A stretch of 64,000 nt of DNA from Afipia clevelandensis ATCC 49720 (GTDB lineage: Bacteria > Pseudomonadota > Alphaproteobacteria > Rhizobiales > Xanthobacteraceae): the NCBI RefSeq assembly GCF_000336555.1, contig NZ_KB375281.1:1282713-1346712 (forward strand), read 5' to 3'. Within the stretch, counting starts at the first letter, position 1. The number at the start of each line of letters is the position of its first letter. A program made the position numbers and the translations under genes. Shown here one piece after another: positions 8,284-18,525 of this stretch. Below the pieces are notes generated by a model. That model was given only the letters and a program-made list of their open reading frames with translations, was not told the DNA's origin and did no database searches.

Positions 8284-8805
8284 ATGAGATGGGACGAACT
8301 TGAAGAAGAGCCGTGTTCCATGGCCCGCACCATCGGCGTTATCGGCGACCGCTGGAGCCTTCTCATCCTGCGCGAATGTTTCCTGCGCACCCGCCGGTTC
8401 GAGGCCTTCCAGTCCGCGCTCGGGATCACCCGGCATCTTCTGGCCGAACGCCTCAAGAAGCTCGTCCGTCTCGGCGTCCTGCGCCGAGTCGTCTATCAGG
8501 AATCTCCCAAGCGGCACGAATATATCCTGACCCAGAAGGGCCTCGACCTCTACCCGATCATGATGGCGATCGTTCACTGGGGCGATATCCACATGGTCGA
8601 CGAGCGCGGCCGCCCTCTTCTCCATGAACATCAGAAGTGCGGGCATATGTTCAATCCCGTGACGGTCTGCTCCGAATGCGGCGAGCCGCTGCTGGCCAAG
8701 GAAGTTCATGTCCATCCCGGCCCTGGCGCGCGTCCGAAAATCGATTCTCCGAAGCCAGCCAAGACCGCGAAGGCCAAGACGCCGCGCAAGGCACGCGCCG
8801 CCTGA
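8284..8805 (+). CDS. HxlR-family winged-helix regulator with Cys-rich C-terminal segment
   Basis: A 173-residue regulator. The HxlR winged helix covers residues about 12-105 (CSMARTIGVIGDRWSLLILRE; the recognition region is FQSALGITRHLLAERLKKL; the wing is SPKRHEYILTQKG). After it comes a segment CGHMFNPVTVCSECGEPL with three or four cysteines and nearby histidines, which could bind a metal, then a basic Lys/Ala/Pro tail. The start chosen is ATG 8284 with GGAG upstream; an in-frame ATG at 8224 would add 20 residues that do not resemble the family. It is the only regulator in the catabolic block and is divergent from a promoter carrying the repeated dyad, so it is the best candidate for the protein that binds these sites. 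Confidence 0.88.
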   Translation: MRWDELEEEPCSMARTIGVIGDRWSLLILRECFLRTRRFEAFQSALGITRHLLAERLKKLVRLGVLRRVVYQESPKRHEYILTQKGLDLYPIMMAIVHWGDIHMVDERGRPLLHEHQKCGHMFNPVTVCSECGEPLLAKEVHVHPGPGARPKIDSPKPAKTAKAKTPRKARAA

Positions 8806-8826
8806 GCGGCGCGGCCCCTGCACAAA

Positions 8827-10446
<1,620 letters not shown>

Positions 10447-10501
10447 TAAGCCCTTCACGCCAATTCTCCCTGAATTACACACTGTCTTCCGATTTGCCCG
10501 C

Positions 10502-10533
10502 AAAAAAGCCGGCGCCATGAAAGACGCCGGCTT
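10502..10533 (-). terminator. Intrinsic terminator/attenuator after the binding-protein gene
   Basis: A nine-base stem (AAGCCGGCG 10506-10514 with CGCCGGCTT 10525-10533) and a ten-base loop are followed, on the minus strand, by a run of six T (10507-10502, overlapping the stem base). It sits directly after the solute-binding protein stop and before the ligase gene, as often seen where a binding protein is made in excess of downstream products. Confidence 0.75.
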
Positions 10534-10546
10534 CGTTTCAGTGAAA

Positions 10547-11746
10547 CTATTCCGACGTCGCGTCGAGGACGTCGCTGAACTGATCCCAGTTCTGGCCGGT
10601 CCAGCGCTGCAGCCGCATCTGCGTGAAGTCCTGGTTGACCGTGTCGCTCGTGTTGACCAGCACGCCCGGCAGCGCCGTCGGCAGGGCGATATTCTTGAGG
10701 TTCTTCGCCTGCTTGAGGATGTTCGCGCGCGACAGATCGTTGCCGCACTGCTTGATGATCTGCTCGAGGATCATCCCCTGCGTGTAGCCGAAGATGTAGT
10801 TGGTGTCGGAGATGTCAACGCCGGGCATGTATTTGTCGATGAAGGCGCGATAGTCCTTCATGCCCTTGTCGTTGTCCCATTTCGAATCCGTGGGATCCTT
10901 CGTCATTGTGCCGGCAATGACGCCAACGGATTTGTCCAGACCGGCCGGCTTCAAGGTGCCGCCAACAGAACTCGACGGGTAGTTCACGATCAGCAGCGGC
11001 TTCCACCCGATCTCGGAGGCTTTGCGAATGGCCTGGGCGGCGAACTTCGGCGTTCCGGCAACGAGCAGAGCTTCGGCGCCCGCGCTCTTGAAGTTGACGA
11101 TTTGCGAGTCCACTGTCGGGTCCGCGATCTCGTAAGCGGCGGTGACCACGCGCTTGTCGAACTCGCCCTTCATCAGTTCCTTGAAGGCGTTGACGTAGTC
11201 CTTTCCGAGATCGTCGTTCTGATACAGGATCGCGTACTTGGCGTTGGGCAGAGTCTTGTTCAGGTACTTGGCGTAGATCTTTCCCTCGGTGTCGAAGCTG
11301 ACAAGGCTTGTGGTGGTCAGGGGGAAATCCTTGACGTTGGTGAACTTGTTCGAGCCGCTGACGATGCCGAGCGCGGGCACGCCCCTGCTCGTCAGATACT
11401 TTGCCGTCGCGGTGTTTCCGGGCGTTCCCAACTGACCGAACATGAAGGCGACCTCGTCGCTTTCGACCAGCTTGCGGACATGCTCCACCGCTTTTGGCGG
11501 GCTGTAGGCATCGTCATAGGCGATGTAGTTGATCTTGCGGCCATTGATGCCGCCGCGGTCGTTGACCGATTGCACATAGGCAAGAACACCCCGCCCCACG
11601 AGTCCGATCACGGAAGCCGGACCGCTGAACGGAAACACGCCGCCGACCTTGATTTCGGTCGCCGTCACGCCGGGCGCGTCGGCCGCAACGGCCGTACCCG
11701 ACAACGCCAGAACAAATGCCGACGCAAGCCTGAAGCTCTTCAACAT
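10547..11746 (-). CDS. Branched-chain-amino-acid-type ABC transporter substrate-binding protein (LivK-like)
   Basis: A 399-residue periplasmic binding protein of the type I fold. A signal peptide spans MLKSFRLASAFVLALSGTAVAA, and the mature part opens with the family pattern GVTATEIKVGGVFPFSGPAS. ATG 11746 is chosen because it has GGGAGGG eight bases upstream and begins the signal peptide; the frame runs on to 11779. No permease or ATPase genes are adjacent, so the receptor must use a transporter encoded elsewhere. In this genus many such proteins bind aromatic or dicarboxylic acids rather than amino acids, and its place in a ligase/dehydrogenase regulon suggests it captures the pathway substrate. 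Confidence 0.92.
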   Translation of the reverse strand: MLKSFRLASAFVLALSGTAVAADAPGVTATEIKVGGVFPFSGPASVIGLVGRGVLAYVQSVNDRGGINGRKINYIAYDDAYSPPKAVEHVRKLVESDEVAFMFGQLGTPGNTATAKYLTSRGVPALGIVSGSNKFTNVKDFPLTTTSLVSFDTEGKIYAKYLNKTLPNAKYAILYQNDDLGKDYVNAFKELMKGEFDKRVVTAAYEIADPTVDSQIVNFKSAGAEALLVAGTPKFAAQAIRKASEIGWKPLLIVNYPSSSVGGTLKPAGLDKSVGVIAGTMTKDPTDSKWDNDKGMKDYRAFIDKYMPGVDISDTNYIFGYTQGMILEQIIKQCGNDLSRANILKQAKNLKNIALPTALPGVLVNTSDTVNQDFTQMRLQRWTGQNWDQFSDVLDATSE

Positions 11747-11834
11747 CTTGACCCTCCCCTGAAGCAGCCGTCGCGCCATGATGACGAAGCCGGCGTTGCT
11801 GATGCACTGCGCCTTTGGGCGCTGTTTTGTCAGG

Positions 11835-11864
11835 ATGTTACAGTTCTATTTTTGAACTGGTCAA
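11835..11864 (-). promoter_or_regulatory. Promoter with 17-bp dyad operator (site C)
   Basis: On the minus strand TTGACC (11864-11859) precedes the dyad AGTTC-N7-GAACT (11842-11858). The -10 is GTAACA at 17-bp or TAACAT at 18-bp spacing (11841-11835). It lies about 80-90 bp before the binding-protein start at 11746. Confidence 0.7.
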
Positions 11865-11968
11865 GTCCATACAGCGCGATGACGGCGATGCCACCGGCGT
11901 GATATTGTCGAATTTTGAGCTATCTTTTTGGACTCTCATCGGAATTCCCGATGTCCGTCATCGTCAAA

Positions 11969-11993
11969 TTACAGTTCTTTTTTAAAACTGTAA
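11969..11993. promoter_or_regulatory. Perfect inverted repeat TTACAGTT/AACTGTAA (site D)
   Basis: Eight-base arms TTACAGTT (11969-11976) and AACTGTAA (11986-11993) flank a nine-base A/T-rich centre. The core 11973-11989 matches the AGTTC-N7-GAACT dyad of the other operators with one mismatch. It is about 240 bp upstream of the binding-protein start and could be an auxiliary operator. No gene reads away from it on the plus strand. Confidence 0.5.
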
Positions 11994-12071
11994 TGATCGT
12001 TGAAGATGCGGCCGAGGCTCCCGCAGGCGACTACGGGAGGATTATCCGTTCAACTGGGATGCGATGATGAA

Positions 12072-13667
12072 CTAGCGCGCAGCAGATGGAGGCAGGACGA
12101 GCGCCACAATCCGCGCCGGCACGCCCGCCTGCCCCAAAAACCTTGGGGTAACGACAAAATCGAATGTTGCCGCCCCCGGCGCGGCTGCCGCGACCTGCTT
12201 CAACCAGATCAGGCATGTCGCCTCATCCGGCAGACACATGCTCGCCCATCCCTCTCGCAGCGTCGCCGCCGACGGCATTTGCCAGACATAGTCCTGACCG
12301 AACGGCACTGTGAATTCCGGACGGTCCGGAGAGTAAAACGCCAGCGCCATCGTCAGCTTGTCTCCGCTGACAGTCCTGAGAGGCATATGCGATGCCTGCC
12401 GCCAGCGTTGCATCACCTGCACCGCGGCAAGACTGTAATAATTCCGGCCTTCGCTGAAGGGATGGCCGTTCCGGTACCAGGCGTGAACGGGAGCGAGTAA
12501 AACCGCGATCATCGTCAGTGCGAGAATCCCGGCGGCGAGCCGCCGTGTCTCGGCCCGGTCAACCGAAAATCGGGCCGCGCAGACCGCAACCAGAACGAAC
12601 ACAAACAGTCCCGGCGCCGCCCAGACCGCTGTCAGCGAGCTTTTCAGCACAAGGCTGACAAGAGGCGGAGCAGCGATCGCACCGATGGCGACCAACAGCA
12701 GCAAATACAGACCGTCATCCAGCGGCCTGAAGCCCCTGATATAGGCCCCGATCCGCGTCCGGATCATGATCGCCCATATCGTCATCGGCAGGGCCAGCGT
12801 CGCTGCCAGCCCGAGCAGGAAGTTCAGGCTGGAGACGATGGCGCGTCCCCTGCTCAGGCCGCCATGGACCGCCAGAGCGTAGCCCAGCGGACTCGTGCCT
12901 GACGTGAGCATCCAGTGGACGTGCGGTGCCAGCAAGGCGAGCCCGGCAAGCGCCGAAATCCACGGCGCCGACGAGAGAAAGTATGCGCGGCGCGCGGGGT
13001 GACAGATCGCGGCAAAGACAAACCCGGCAATCAGGAATGCGGAATAGTACTTCCCGAGGATCGCAAGCGCGCTCGCAAGACCGGCTGCGACAGCCCACGC
13101 GGCATGCCGGGTCTCGAACGACCGCAGAAAGCAATAGATCGCCAGCGGCCATACCGCGAACAAGACGGAGTTCGCGTTAAAGCGCTGCGCCTGAAACTGA
13201 TAGACCGGCAGCAGCAGCAAAAGCAGCAGGATGATGGCGCGCTTGTCACCGCGGACAAACCGCCGCGCGATGAGATCAACGATCCAGAGCGCGGCCGCTG
13301 CGTTGACCATCGAGAGCAGGTGAAATGACCAGTCGCGGACCGGAAATACCAGCGTCCAGAGATGGGTCACCCAGCCCATCAACGGCGGATGCTTGGCTCC
13401 GCCCCAGTCCAGCACCCGCCCAGTGGCCCAGGCTTCGATAACATCGGGGTGCAGGTCGGCATTCTGGTAAGCGAGCGCGAGAAAGGCAGTCCACAGGACC
13501 ACAAAAATCGCGAGCAGCAGCGGAACGCCCCACCTGTCCTCGACGCCATCGAGCCATCTGTCGAGAAGCGTGGCCACGGCGACATGTTGCGGCAGAGCGG
13601 GCAACGCAGCTTCCCCGTTATGGCGATTTTGCCTAGCTGACGCCATTTCACTTACCGGCGCCTCCAA
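12072..13667 (-). CDS. GT39-type membrane glycosyltransferase (ArnT/PMT-like)
   Basis: A 531-residue polytopic membrane protein of the polyprenyl-phosphate-sugar-dependent glycosyltransferase fold. The N-terminal membrane helix (residues about 49-66) is followed by the loop ending NADLHPDVIEAWATG and by HPPLMGW, the usual acceptor-loop motif. Ten or more hydrophobic segments follow, then a C-terminal soluble domain. Such enzymes move a sugar from undecaprenyl phosphate to lipid A or other acceptors on the periplasmic side. Two relatives lie at 49487 and 51046, and a decayed partial copy lies at 19733-20011. The start could instead be the inner ATG giving MASARQNRHNG. Confidence 0.85.
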   Translation of the reverse strand: MEAPVSEMASARQNRHNGEAALPALPQHVAVATLLDRWLDGVEDRWGVPLLLAIFVVLWTAFLALAYQNADLHPDVIEAWATGRVLDWGGAKHPPLMGWVTHLWTLVFPVRDWSFHLLSMVNAAAALWIVDLIARRFVRGDKRAIILLLLLLLPVYQFQAQRFNANSVLFAVWPLAIYCFLRSFETRHAAWAVAAGLASALAILGKYYSAFLIAGFVFAAICHPARRAYFLSSAPWISALAGLALLAPHVHWMLTSGTSPLGYALAVHGGLSRGRAIVSSLNFLLGLAATLALPMTIWAIMIRTRIGAYIRGFRPLDDGLYLLLLVAIGAIAAPPLVSLVLKSSLTAVWAAPGLFVFVLVAVCAARFSVDRAETRRLAAGILALTMIAVLLAPVHAWYRNGHPFSEGRNYYSLAAVQVMQRWRQASHMPLRTVSGDKLTMALAFYSPDRPEFTVPFGQDYVWQMPSAATLREGWASMCLPDEATCLIWLKQVAAAAPGAATFDFVVTPRFLGQAGVPARIVALVLPPSAAR

Positions 13668-13749
13668 ACTCGTTCGGGCAAGAAACTTGCCTTGTTCGAC
13701 AAAATTGGGTTCGTTCTGCAGCTTTGGAGTCGAGAGTAAGTGCCTACGT

Positions 13750-14127
13750 TCAGGATTGGTCGGATCGATAATGCAGCTTTTTTTGGATCGCGTAAGCCTT
13801 TCCCTCGTAGCGCTGCAGTGCGGTAATCCTGCCTAGCACCTCGCTGTTATCGTTGGGGGATGAAGCCGCATTGAAGATTTGATCTATCAGCCTCGTGCGC
13901 TCGGCGCGGATTTTCTGAAGAACTTCGAAATTTTCGGCCACCAGCCGTTCCCAGGATTCTGAAGCGAAAGTCTTTTCGTTCCGATTGGATGCGTCAATCA
14001 AGTTGCTCGTGGCCAAGCCGTGGCGAAGCGCGTTCATTTTTGAACGCGCTTTGCCTCTTTTTGTGCGCGGCCCGGTGCTCTTGGTGGCATTTTTCCGGTT
14101 GGCGGCTATTTGCTTTTCTGATGCCAT
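13750..14127 (-). CDS. Conserved small protein with KSTGPRT motif
   Basis: A 125-residue, strongly basic protein starting MASEKQIAANRKNATKSTGP, a family I recognise as frequent in Bradyrhizobium-group genomes and without known function. The N-terminal third (KSTGPRTKRGKARSKMNALRHGL) carries the conserved basic motif; the rest is helical and charged. The start is ATG 14127 with AAGGAA just upstream. It sits four bases after the stop of the upstream gene at 14132-14740 and is surely co-transcribed. A nucleic-acid-binding role is a guess from composition only. Confidence 0.75.
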   Translation of the reverse strand: MASEKQIAANRKNATKSTGPRTKRGKARSKMNALRHGLATSNLIDASNRNEKTFASESWERLVAENFEVLQKIRAERTRLIDQIFNAASSPNDNSEVLGRITALQRYEGKAYAIQKKLHYRSDQS

Positions 14128-14131
14128 TTCC

Positions 14132-14740
14132 TTACGTCCCGGGGGTGCCGTCAGACATTTTAGCCGTAGCCTTTGCCAGTTCTTTGGCGCGCGCTTCACA
14201 CCGCTTCTCAAGATTGCCGAGGAACGACAGCAGGCGCTTCTGGGCCGATGCAATCAGACGTTCGATTGCGACGATCTCCGGCAACGCCTGTGCGAATGTC
14301 GCTGCTTCAATTGAATAGTCAACATTGTCGAAATCATTCACCGCCTGTTCACGGAATCGAGCATCGGAGAAGAAACGCTCTGTTTTCTCCGCGATTTCGT
14401 GCTTCAAAATGGCTTCTGGCGTTATCGGCGACCGGTCGGCGAGCATCACGCCGAATGTGTTCTTCACGGCCTGACGCGTGTGATTCCCGATCAGCTTCAT
14501 GCGAGTTTGCTGGTAACGCCGAATCTCCCATGTCAGGATCGCTACATCATACACCTGATGGAATTCGATGACTGTTTCGGCACCAACCGCCTTGACGAGG
14601 CTGTCAAACAGCTCTTCGAAATCCTCCTCATTTTCATCCGGCAGCAGTGGCGGGAAGACGAAGTTCTTTTGAATGAACTTCGGCCACTTTGAGCGCGACG
14701 ACTTAGTTGAGGGAGTAGTCGGTTTTACATCATTGCTCAC
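14132..14740 (-). CDS. Hypothetical protein, partner of the KSTGPRT protein
   Basis: A 202-residue soluble protein with mixed charge and a helical, lysine/alanine-rich C terminus (residues about 165-195, NLEKRCEARAKELAKATAKM). I do not recognise a named domain. It is the first gene of a tight pair with the basic KSTGPRT protein and belongs to the lower-GC patch between the two GT39 copies. It contains no signal peptide or membrane segment. Confidence 0.65.
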   Translation of the reverse strand: MSNDVKPTTPSTKSSRSKWPKFIQKNFVFPPLLPDENEEDFEELFDSLVKAVGAETVIEFHQVYDVAILTWEIRRYQQTRMKLIGNHTRQAVKNTFGVMLADRSPITPEAILKHEIAEKTERFFSDARFREQAVNDFDNVDYSIEAATFAQALPEIVAIERLIASAQKRLLSFLGNLEKRCEARAKELAKATAKMSDGTPGT

Positions 14741-14857
14741 GGTTCATCTCCTGCAAGTCACTGGTTGGATTCGCTAGCGACCTACAGAATCAAGAAATGT
14801 CCCGCAGAGGCGAGCATCCTTTATGGGAAAAACTGGGTAGACGCTTCCGTCGGGACT

Positions 14858-15616
14858 CTAGCGCCGGTAGATCCGGGTGGCTTGACGCACAATCGTGAGC
14901 GGCGTTACTCGCGCCAGATCGCGCTTTCGCAATACCGTATTAAGCGGCGGAAGAACCGATTCGACAAAATCGAGGAAATCGCCGCGTTCTTTGGAGACGC
15001 TCCCCTCCGGCGTCCCAACGTCCGTTACTCGCGTGATACGAGATTGATACCGAAGGAAGATCGAACCGAGATTCGCGGCTAAAGTTTCGTGGGCATCAAT
15101 CTGGGGGCGGCCTTTGCGTCGCCATTGTCGAACGGTTCCTTGCGCCCGAATGGCAGAATTCCTGAGTCCGAACTCAGTTGGCGGTTGGGGAGCCTCCAAA
15201 CCCTTAGCAGAAATGCGTATCGCATCCTGCCAAAAAGTGCCTGGCTTTTCTTCGCCGCGTTGATAGTGGCATGCGAGCAACCAATCGACCGCTCCGGGTA
15301 GCGTGGCACTCAGTCCTAAAGCAGGTTGCTTTGCAATTTTGGTCAGGGTTGCCATCATCACGCCAACCGGCATGGTGTCCATGCGACAGAGGGCTTCGAA
15401 CAGAATGCTCGAAATTTCCTCAAGCAAGTCGTTAGTGGCCTCTTGGATGCTGTCGTCGAATCTCCGCTCGAAATCGCCCAGCTTCCCGTGCTCGTCGTCA
15501 AAGTGGAGTATCCCTAAAACGTCAGCAAAATGTTCCGACAACCATCCGCGAATATATACCGCGTCGGTTTCATAGGAAGATTTTTCGGCCAGTTGAGCTT
15601 TGTATAGCGTCGGCAT
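14858..15616 (-). CDS. Hypothetical protein
   Basis: A 252-residue soluble protein with no recognised family. The N-terminal half is acidic (HFDDEHGKLGDFERRFDDSI), the C-terminal third basic and rich in arginine. It is flanked by unknown and phage-type genes on the same strand, in DNA of lower GC than the surrounding core, which fits a horizontally acquired cargo gene. The gap 15617-15793 before it holds no convincing gene. Confidence 0.6.
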   Translation of the reverse strand: MPTLYKAQLAEKSSYETDAVYIRGWLSEHFADVLGILHFDDEHGKLGDFERRFDDSIQEATNDLLEEISSILFEALCRMDTMPVGVMMATLTKIAKQPALGLSATLPGAVDWLLACHYQRGEEKPGTFWQDAIRISAKGLEAPQPPTEFGLRNSAIRAQGTVRQWRRKGRPQIDAHETLAANLGSIFLRYQSRITRVTDVGTPEGSVSKERGDFLDFVESVLPPLNTVLRKRDLARVTPLTIVRQATRIYRR

Positions 15617-15793
15617 CGAGCACCGATGGATTAACGAGAATCAAAGGAGTTATTCCGAAGCAATCGTTCCGGCGTAACTTTGAATGGATTCTGTTATCCA
15701 CATCATTATTTTGTGAACAGTCGATCTGTAAGACGTTATGTCTAAAGTTTTCCGACGGCCTGCCCTGGCTATCCATCGGAATGTCGGCAACGT

Positions 15794-16450
15794 TCAAAAC
15801 TGACTGCGGTCGATTGCATTGGTTCTGAGGTTTCCGTCCCTCCTTGAAATCAACTCGACCGTATAGCCTCGTGTCTCTGTAAACTCAAAAATCCGGTCTG
15901 CTTTGCTGGTCGAAGTTGATGGGCCAAACAACCCTTTTTCTCCGCACCAGATTTCTCCAGTAGCGTACTTCAGAACAAAAGTGCCTTCCGGCACATCCTG
16001 TTCAAAGGTCTCACCGCCGCGCAGATAGAATGTCATGATTGTTTTTGCGGTGACGGCATCCTCAAGTTTGATGAAATAGGACCCGCCCGGCCGTGTCCGA
16101 ATGATGAGCGGAGAAACCCTAGCTGACCTGTCATAGTTTGCATAAAGTCCGCTTTGCGGTTGCAGATAGCTGGTGCAGGCGACGGAAGGTGTCGCGGTTC
16201 TTGTTGACCCGTCTGAAATCCAATCTGTCAGAACGGACGGCTTTATGGTGGCAAGCAAGCCCAGTCCAACCGCGATCGTGATAAAATATCGCATTGCATA
16301 GACTCGGCGCAGAAGGCGTTTTCTCAAGCCTTCTGGCAGAGCGGATCGACACTTGCCGCAATGAGGCAGCTTGGTCACACCGTAGGCACCAAGGCGGTTA
16401 ATAGCCCCACACCTGGAGCAGGTTATTTCGCGAGTAGGAACGGGAAGCAT
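15794..16450 (-). CDS. Membrane-anchored protein with zinc-ribbon-like N terminus
   Basis: A 218-residue protein. CSRCGAINRLG followed by HCGKCRSALPEG makes a two-CxxC zinc-ribbon-like module at residues about 11-36. A single membrane helix follows (RYFITIAVGLGLLATIKPSV), then an extracytoplasmic domain of beta-rich character. ATG 16450 is chosen because it lies 11 bp after the stop of the upstream lipoprotein gene; a GTG at 16501 would overlap that gene. The two are probably co-transcribed. The design suggests an envelope sensor or assembly factor, but no function is known to me. Confidence 0.7.
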   Translation of the reverse strand: MLPVPTREITCSRCGAINRLGAYGVTKLPHCGKCRSALPEGLRKRLLRRVYAMRYFITIAVGLGLLATIKPSVLTDWISDGSTRTATPSVACTSYLQPQSGLYANYDRSARVSPLIIRTRPGGSYFIKLEDAVTAKTIMTFYLRGGETFEQDVPEGTFVLKYATGEIWCGEKGLFGPSTSTSKADRIFEFTETRGYTVELISRRDGNLRTNAIDRSQF

Positions 16451-16460
16451 TGGTAATTCT

Positions 16461-16922
16461 TCATTGTATGCAGTTCTGAACGGCGAACGCGCATTGCTCA
16501 CTACCAGTGAGAATGCCGCCAGTCGGTCCAGCGTAGTTGAGCTTTGATACCCGGCCGTCCGTCATCACCACGTTCACGGTGCAAAACCTTCGGCTGGAAT
16601 TTATGGTGGCAAGGCTCGTCGTCGTGGCCGCACCGGTCGCTGAGAACTGATTGCCTCGCCGCTCGCCCGAGATCGATCCATTGGTCTGCGCAAAGCCCGT
16701 GCCAATTGTGGTTGTGCGGTCATTGCCGGATCCGTATGACCAAACTTCCGTCGCTCCTTCGGCCGCTTTGGTTGAGGGCGGGCCCATACAAGCCAAGACT
16801 TGCTCCCGACGCAGGCCAACCATCTTTTCCTGCGCGCCCTGCGCGACGACCGCGCGCTGCACCGCGCAACCAGCTAGCGCGATCGCGCCGCTAACGAGCC
16901 ATGCCCCTTTGAATAGCTTCAT
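16461..16922 (-). CDS. Small lipoprotein (hypothetical)
   Basis: A 153-residue predicted lipoprotein. The signal MKLFKGAWLVSGAIALAG ends at a lipobox LAGC, with the acylated cysteine at about position 19. The mature part includes GLRREQVLACMGPPSTKAAEG, which resembles the SmpA/OmlA-type repeat GxsxxxVxxxlGxP. ATG 16922 is preferred over the upstream in-frame start at 16946 because it has GAGGGAAATGGC in front and starts the signal peptide. It is upstream of the zinc-ribbon membrane protein gene and divergent from an XRE regulator gene. Confidence 0.72.
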   Translation of the reverse strand: MKLFKGAWLVSGAIALAGCAVQRAVVAQGAQEKMVGLRREQVLACMGPPSTKAAEGATEVWSYGSGNDRTTTIGTGFAQTNGSISGERRGNQFSATGAATTTSLATINSSRRFCTVNVVMTDGRVSKLNYAGPTGGILTGSEQCAFAVQNCIQ

Positions 16923-17004
16923 GCCATTTCCCTCGTACAATCCCATGAGCTTTACATATTATAGTTGGTAACATTAAAGTACATACCTCTTGCACGATGT
17001 CCGC

Positions 17005-17229
17005 ATGGATATGCGCAAGCTAGTAGGGGAAAATTTCAAAAGGATCAGGCTTTCGAAAGGACTGACCCAGGAGGAATTCAGCGCGCTTTCCGGCTTCAGC
17101 CAACAATACATCAGTGGGCTGGAGGGAGGCCGCCGCAACCCGACTGTCGTCACGCTCTACGAACTGGCTACCGCACTTGGTATCAGCCATTTAGACCTGT
17201 TGAGACCGACGGCGGGGCGCGGCCGCTAA
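17005..17229 (+). CDS. XRE-family helix-turn-helix regulator
   Basis: A 74-residue single-domain regulator with a complete HTH_3 fold: NFKRIRLSKGLTQEEFSAL, then SQQYISGLEGGRRNPT as recognition helix and turn, and LYELATALGI. The start is uncertain: ATG 17005 and ATG 17011 are both possible, TTG 16990 less so, and no clear ribosome site is seen. It is divergent from the lipoprotein gene and convergent with the HNH reading frame, and may regulate its neighbours. Confidence 0.8.
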   Translation: MDMRKLVGENFKRIRLSKGLTQEEFSALSGFSQQYISGLEGGRRNPTVVTLYELATALGISHLDLLRPTAGRGR

Positions 17230-17240
17230 GGCGAATTCTC

Positions 17241-18525
17241 TTATGGCGAAATATTACCGTGCCGAACCCGATTAGACTGCGACGAACGGGAAACCCGCCA
17301 AAGCTCTGTGGCTACCGAAAGCGGCTCGATCCCTTTGCTTTGCCACCAGATCTCTTCCCTTCCCGTACGGTGATTTTCCCGGTGATGAGCCCGACAAAGC
17401 GGCACCGTAAACTCATCACTGGTCTTGCGACCCATGGCCCGAGGTTGCGCAAACCTTAAATGATGGGCGTCGGAGGGAGATCGTTCACAGATCAGGCAAG
17501 GCTGCGAGGCGACAAACCGTAAATGGACCTTGTCGCGAAGTCGTCGCGGTTCGCTCAATGCGAGTTCGCTTTTGTCGATCTTTGGCATTTTAGCATCGAC
17601 AAACGGAGTTGTCGCGATTGTTTCAACAAACTCCAGGCCGGGTGCGATGCGCTCTCGGGTTCGTTTCTTATTTCTTGACTCTTTCCGTCGGGCCTTCGGA
17701 GATCTAACAGACGTTGAGATATGTCGGGATGTCAATCGAGTATCGTCATTCGGTGCGCTGTCTGAAATCGTTGGGTGAGTAGAGCTTTCACGTTCTTGGT
17801 CTTGAAGCGCAGCCATCTTATCGCTGAATGCTTGCTCTATGAGCTTCGCATCATTCGTCATAAGGCGATTTTTTGCTTTGAGAATTCTGGTTGCGCATGC
17901 GTGCAGGTCTTCGTTCGTTGTCAATGCATCAATGTAAAGTTGAATTTGAAGCCGGGTTGAGCATGAAGTGTCGATATCCAGTTTGTCCTGAGCGACAGCA
18001 GCTGGCGCCTTGGCGAGCCAGAGAGGCGTCAGCGTTTTGAGAATTTCTATTCTGAAAATCGGAATCGGATTCTATTTTGCGATTTCCTTCCGGATTCTGC
18101 ATATCAGGCGCGTCTAGATCATCTTCTCCCGCGATGCCAACAAGCGTGAACAAGGCATAGCGCCGCGCGTAAGTCAGTGCGGCTCCCATTCGTCGTGGTG
18201 CGGAGGTGTCCGACAGTTGGCAGACAGGCCAGTCTGACGAAATCCATTCTCCGGAAGTGTGGATCAGGGTCGTTGTCAGATTGACCAAACCATTCACCCG
18301 ATCGATATCGGTGGTTTGGGCAACCGCAATTTGTTGGCCGCCTAAGGTTTTACGAACAATTTCTAGTCCGCTAGCTAGTGATGCATAACGGAATGCCTGG
18401 GGATTATCGGCACGGTTATTGTGGTGAATCATGCCAACCGAGGATTTTTCCGGATTGGAAAGTTCCGTCTGAGCCTTGGCCAGAGCGGTCGCGATCGCGG
18501 CCACGCTTTCACTAGAGCGATGCAT
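17241..18525 (-). pseudogene. ERF-type single-strand annealing protein with HNH-like tail, split by frameshift
   Basis: The frame from ATG 18525 to 17929 encodes an ERF-superfamily annealing domain ([52 protein letters not shown]). In the +1 frame the sequence continues as coding: [19 protein letters not shown], then KNRLMTNDAKLIEQAFSDKM, which is the usual ERF C-terminal helix region, and ends at 17241 with an HNH-like unit (CLICERSPSDAHHLRFAQP, then VPLCRAHHRENH). Related proteins in this bacterial group carry both parts in one chain, so a one-base shift between about 17990 and 18075 has split the gene. The downstream part could still be translated alone from TTG 17924. Confidence 0.72.

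Larger units (their letters stand above)
11747..12071. other. Intergenic region with operators, no gene
   Basis: This 325-bp gap separates the binding-protein gene from the 3' end of a glycosyltransferase gene. It contains the promoter/operator at 11835-11864, a degenerate match at 11918-11934 (AGCTA-N7-GGACT) and a strong inverted repeat at 11969-11993. I see no coding potential in it. Confidence 0.7.

Noticed and set aside
12000-12500. 166-residue plus-strand frame behind site D
   Set aside because: It is antisense to the GT39 gene, so site D is not thought to be its promoter.
15570-15797. 75-residue minus-strand frame
   Set aside because: It starts with TTG, overlaps the next gene by almost 50 bp and has no domain or ribosome site.
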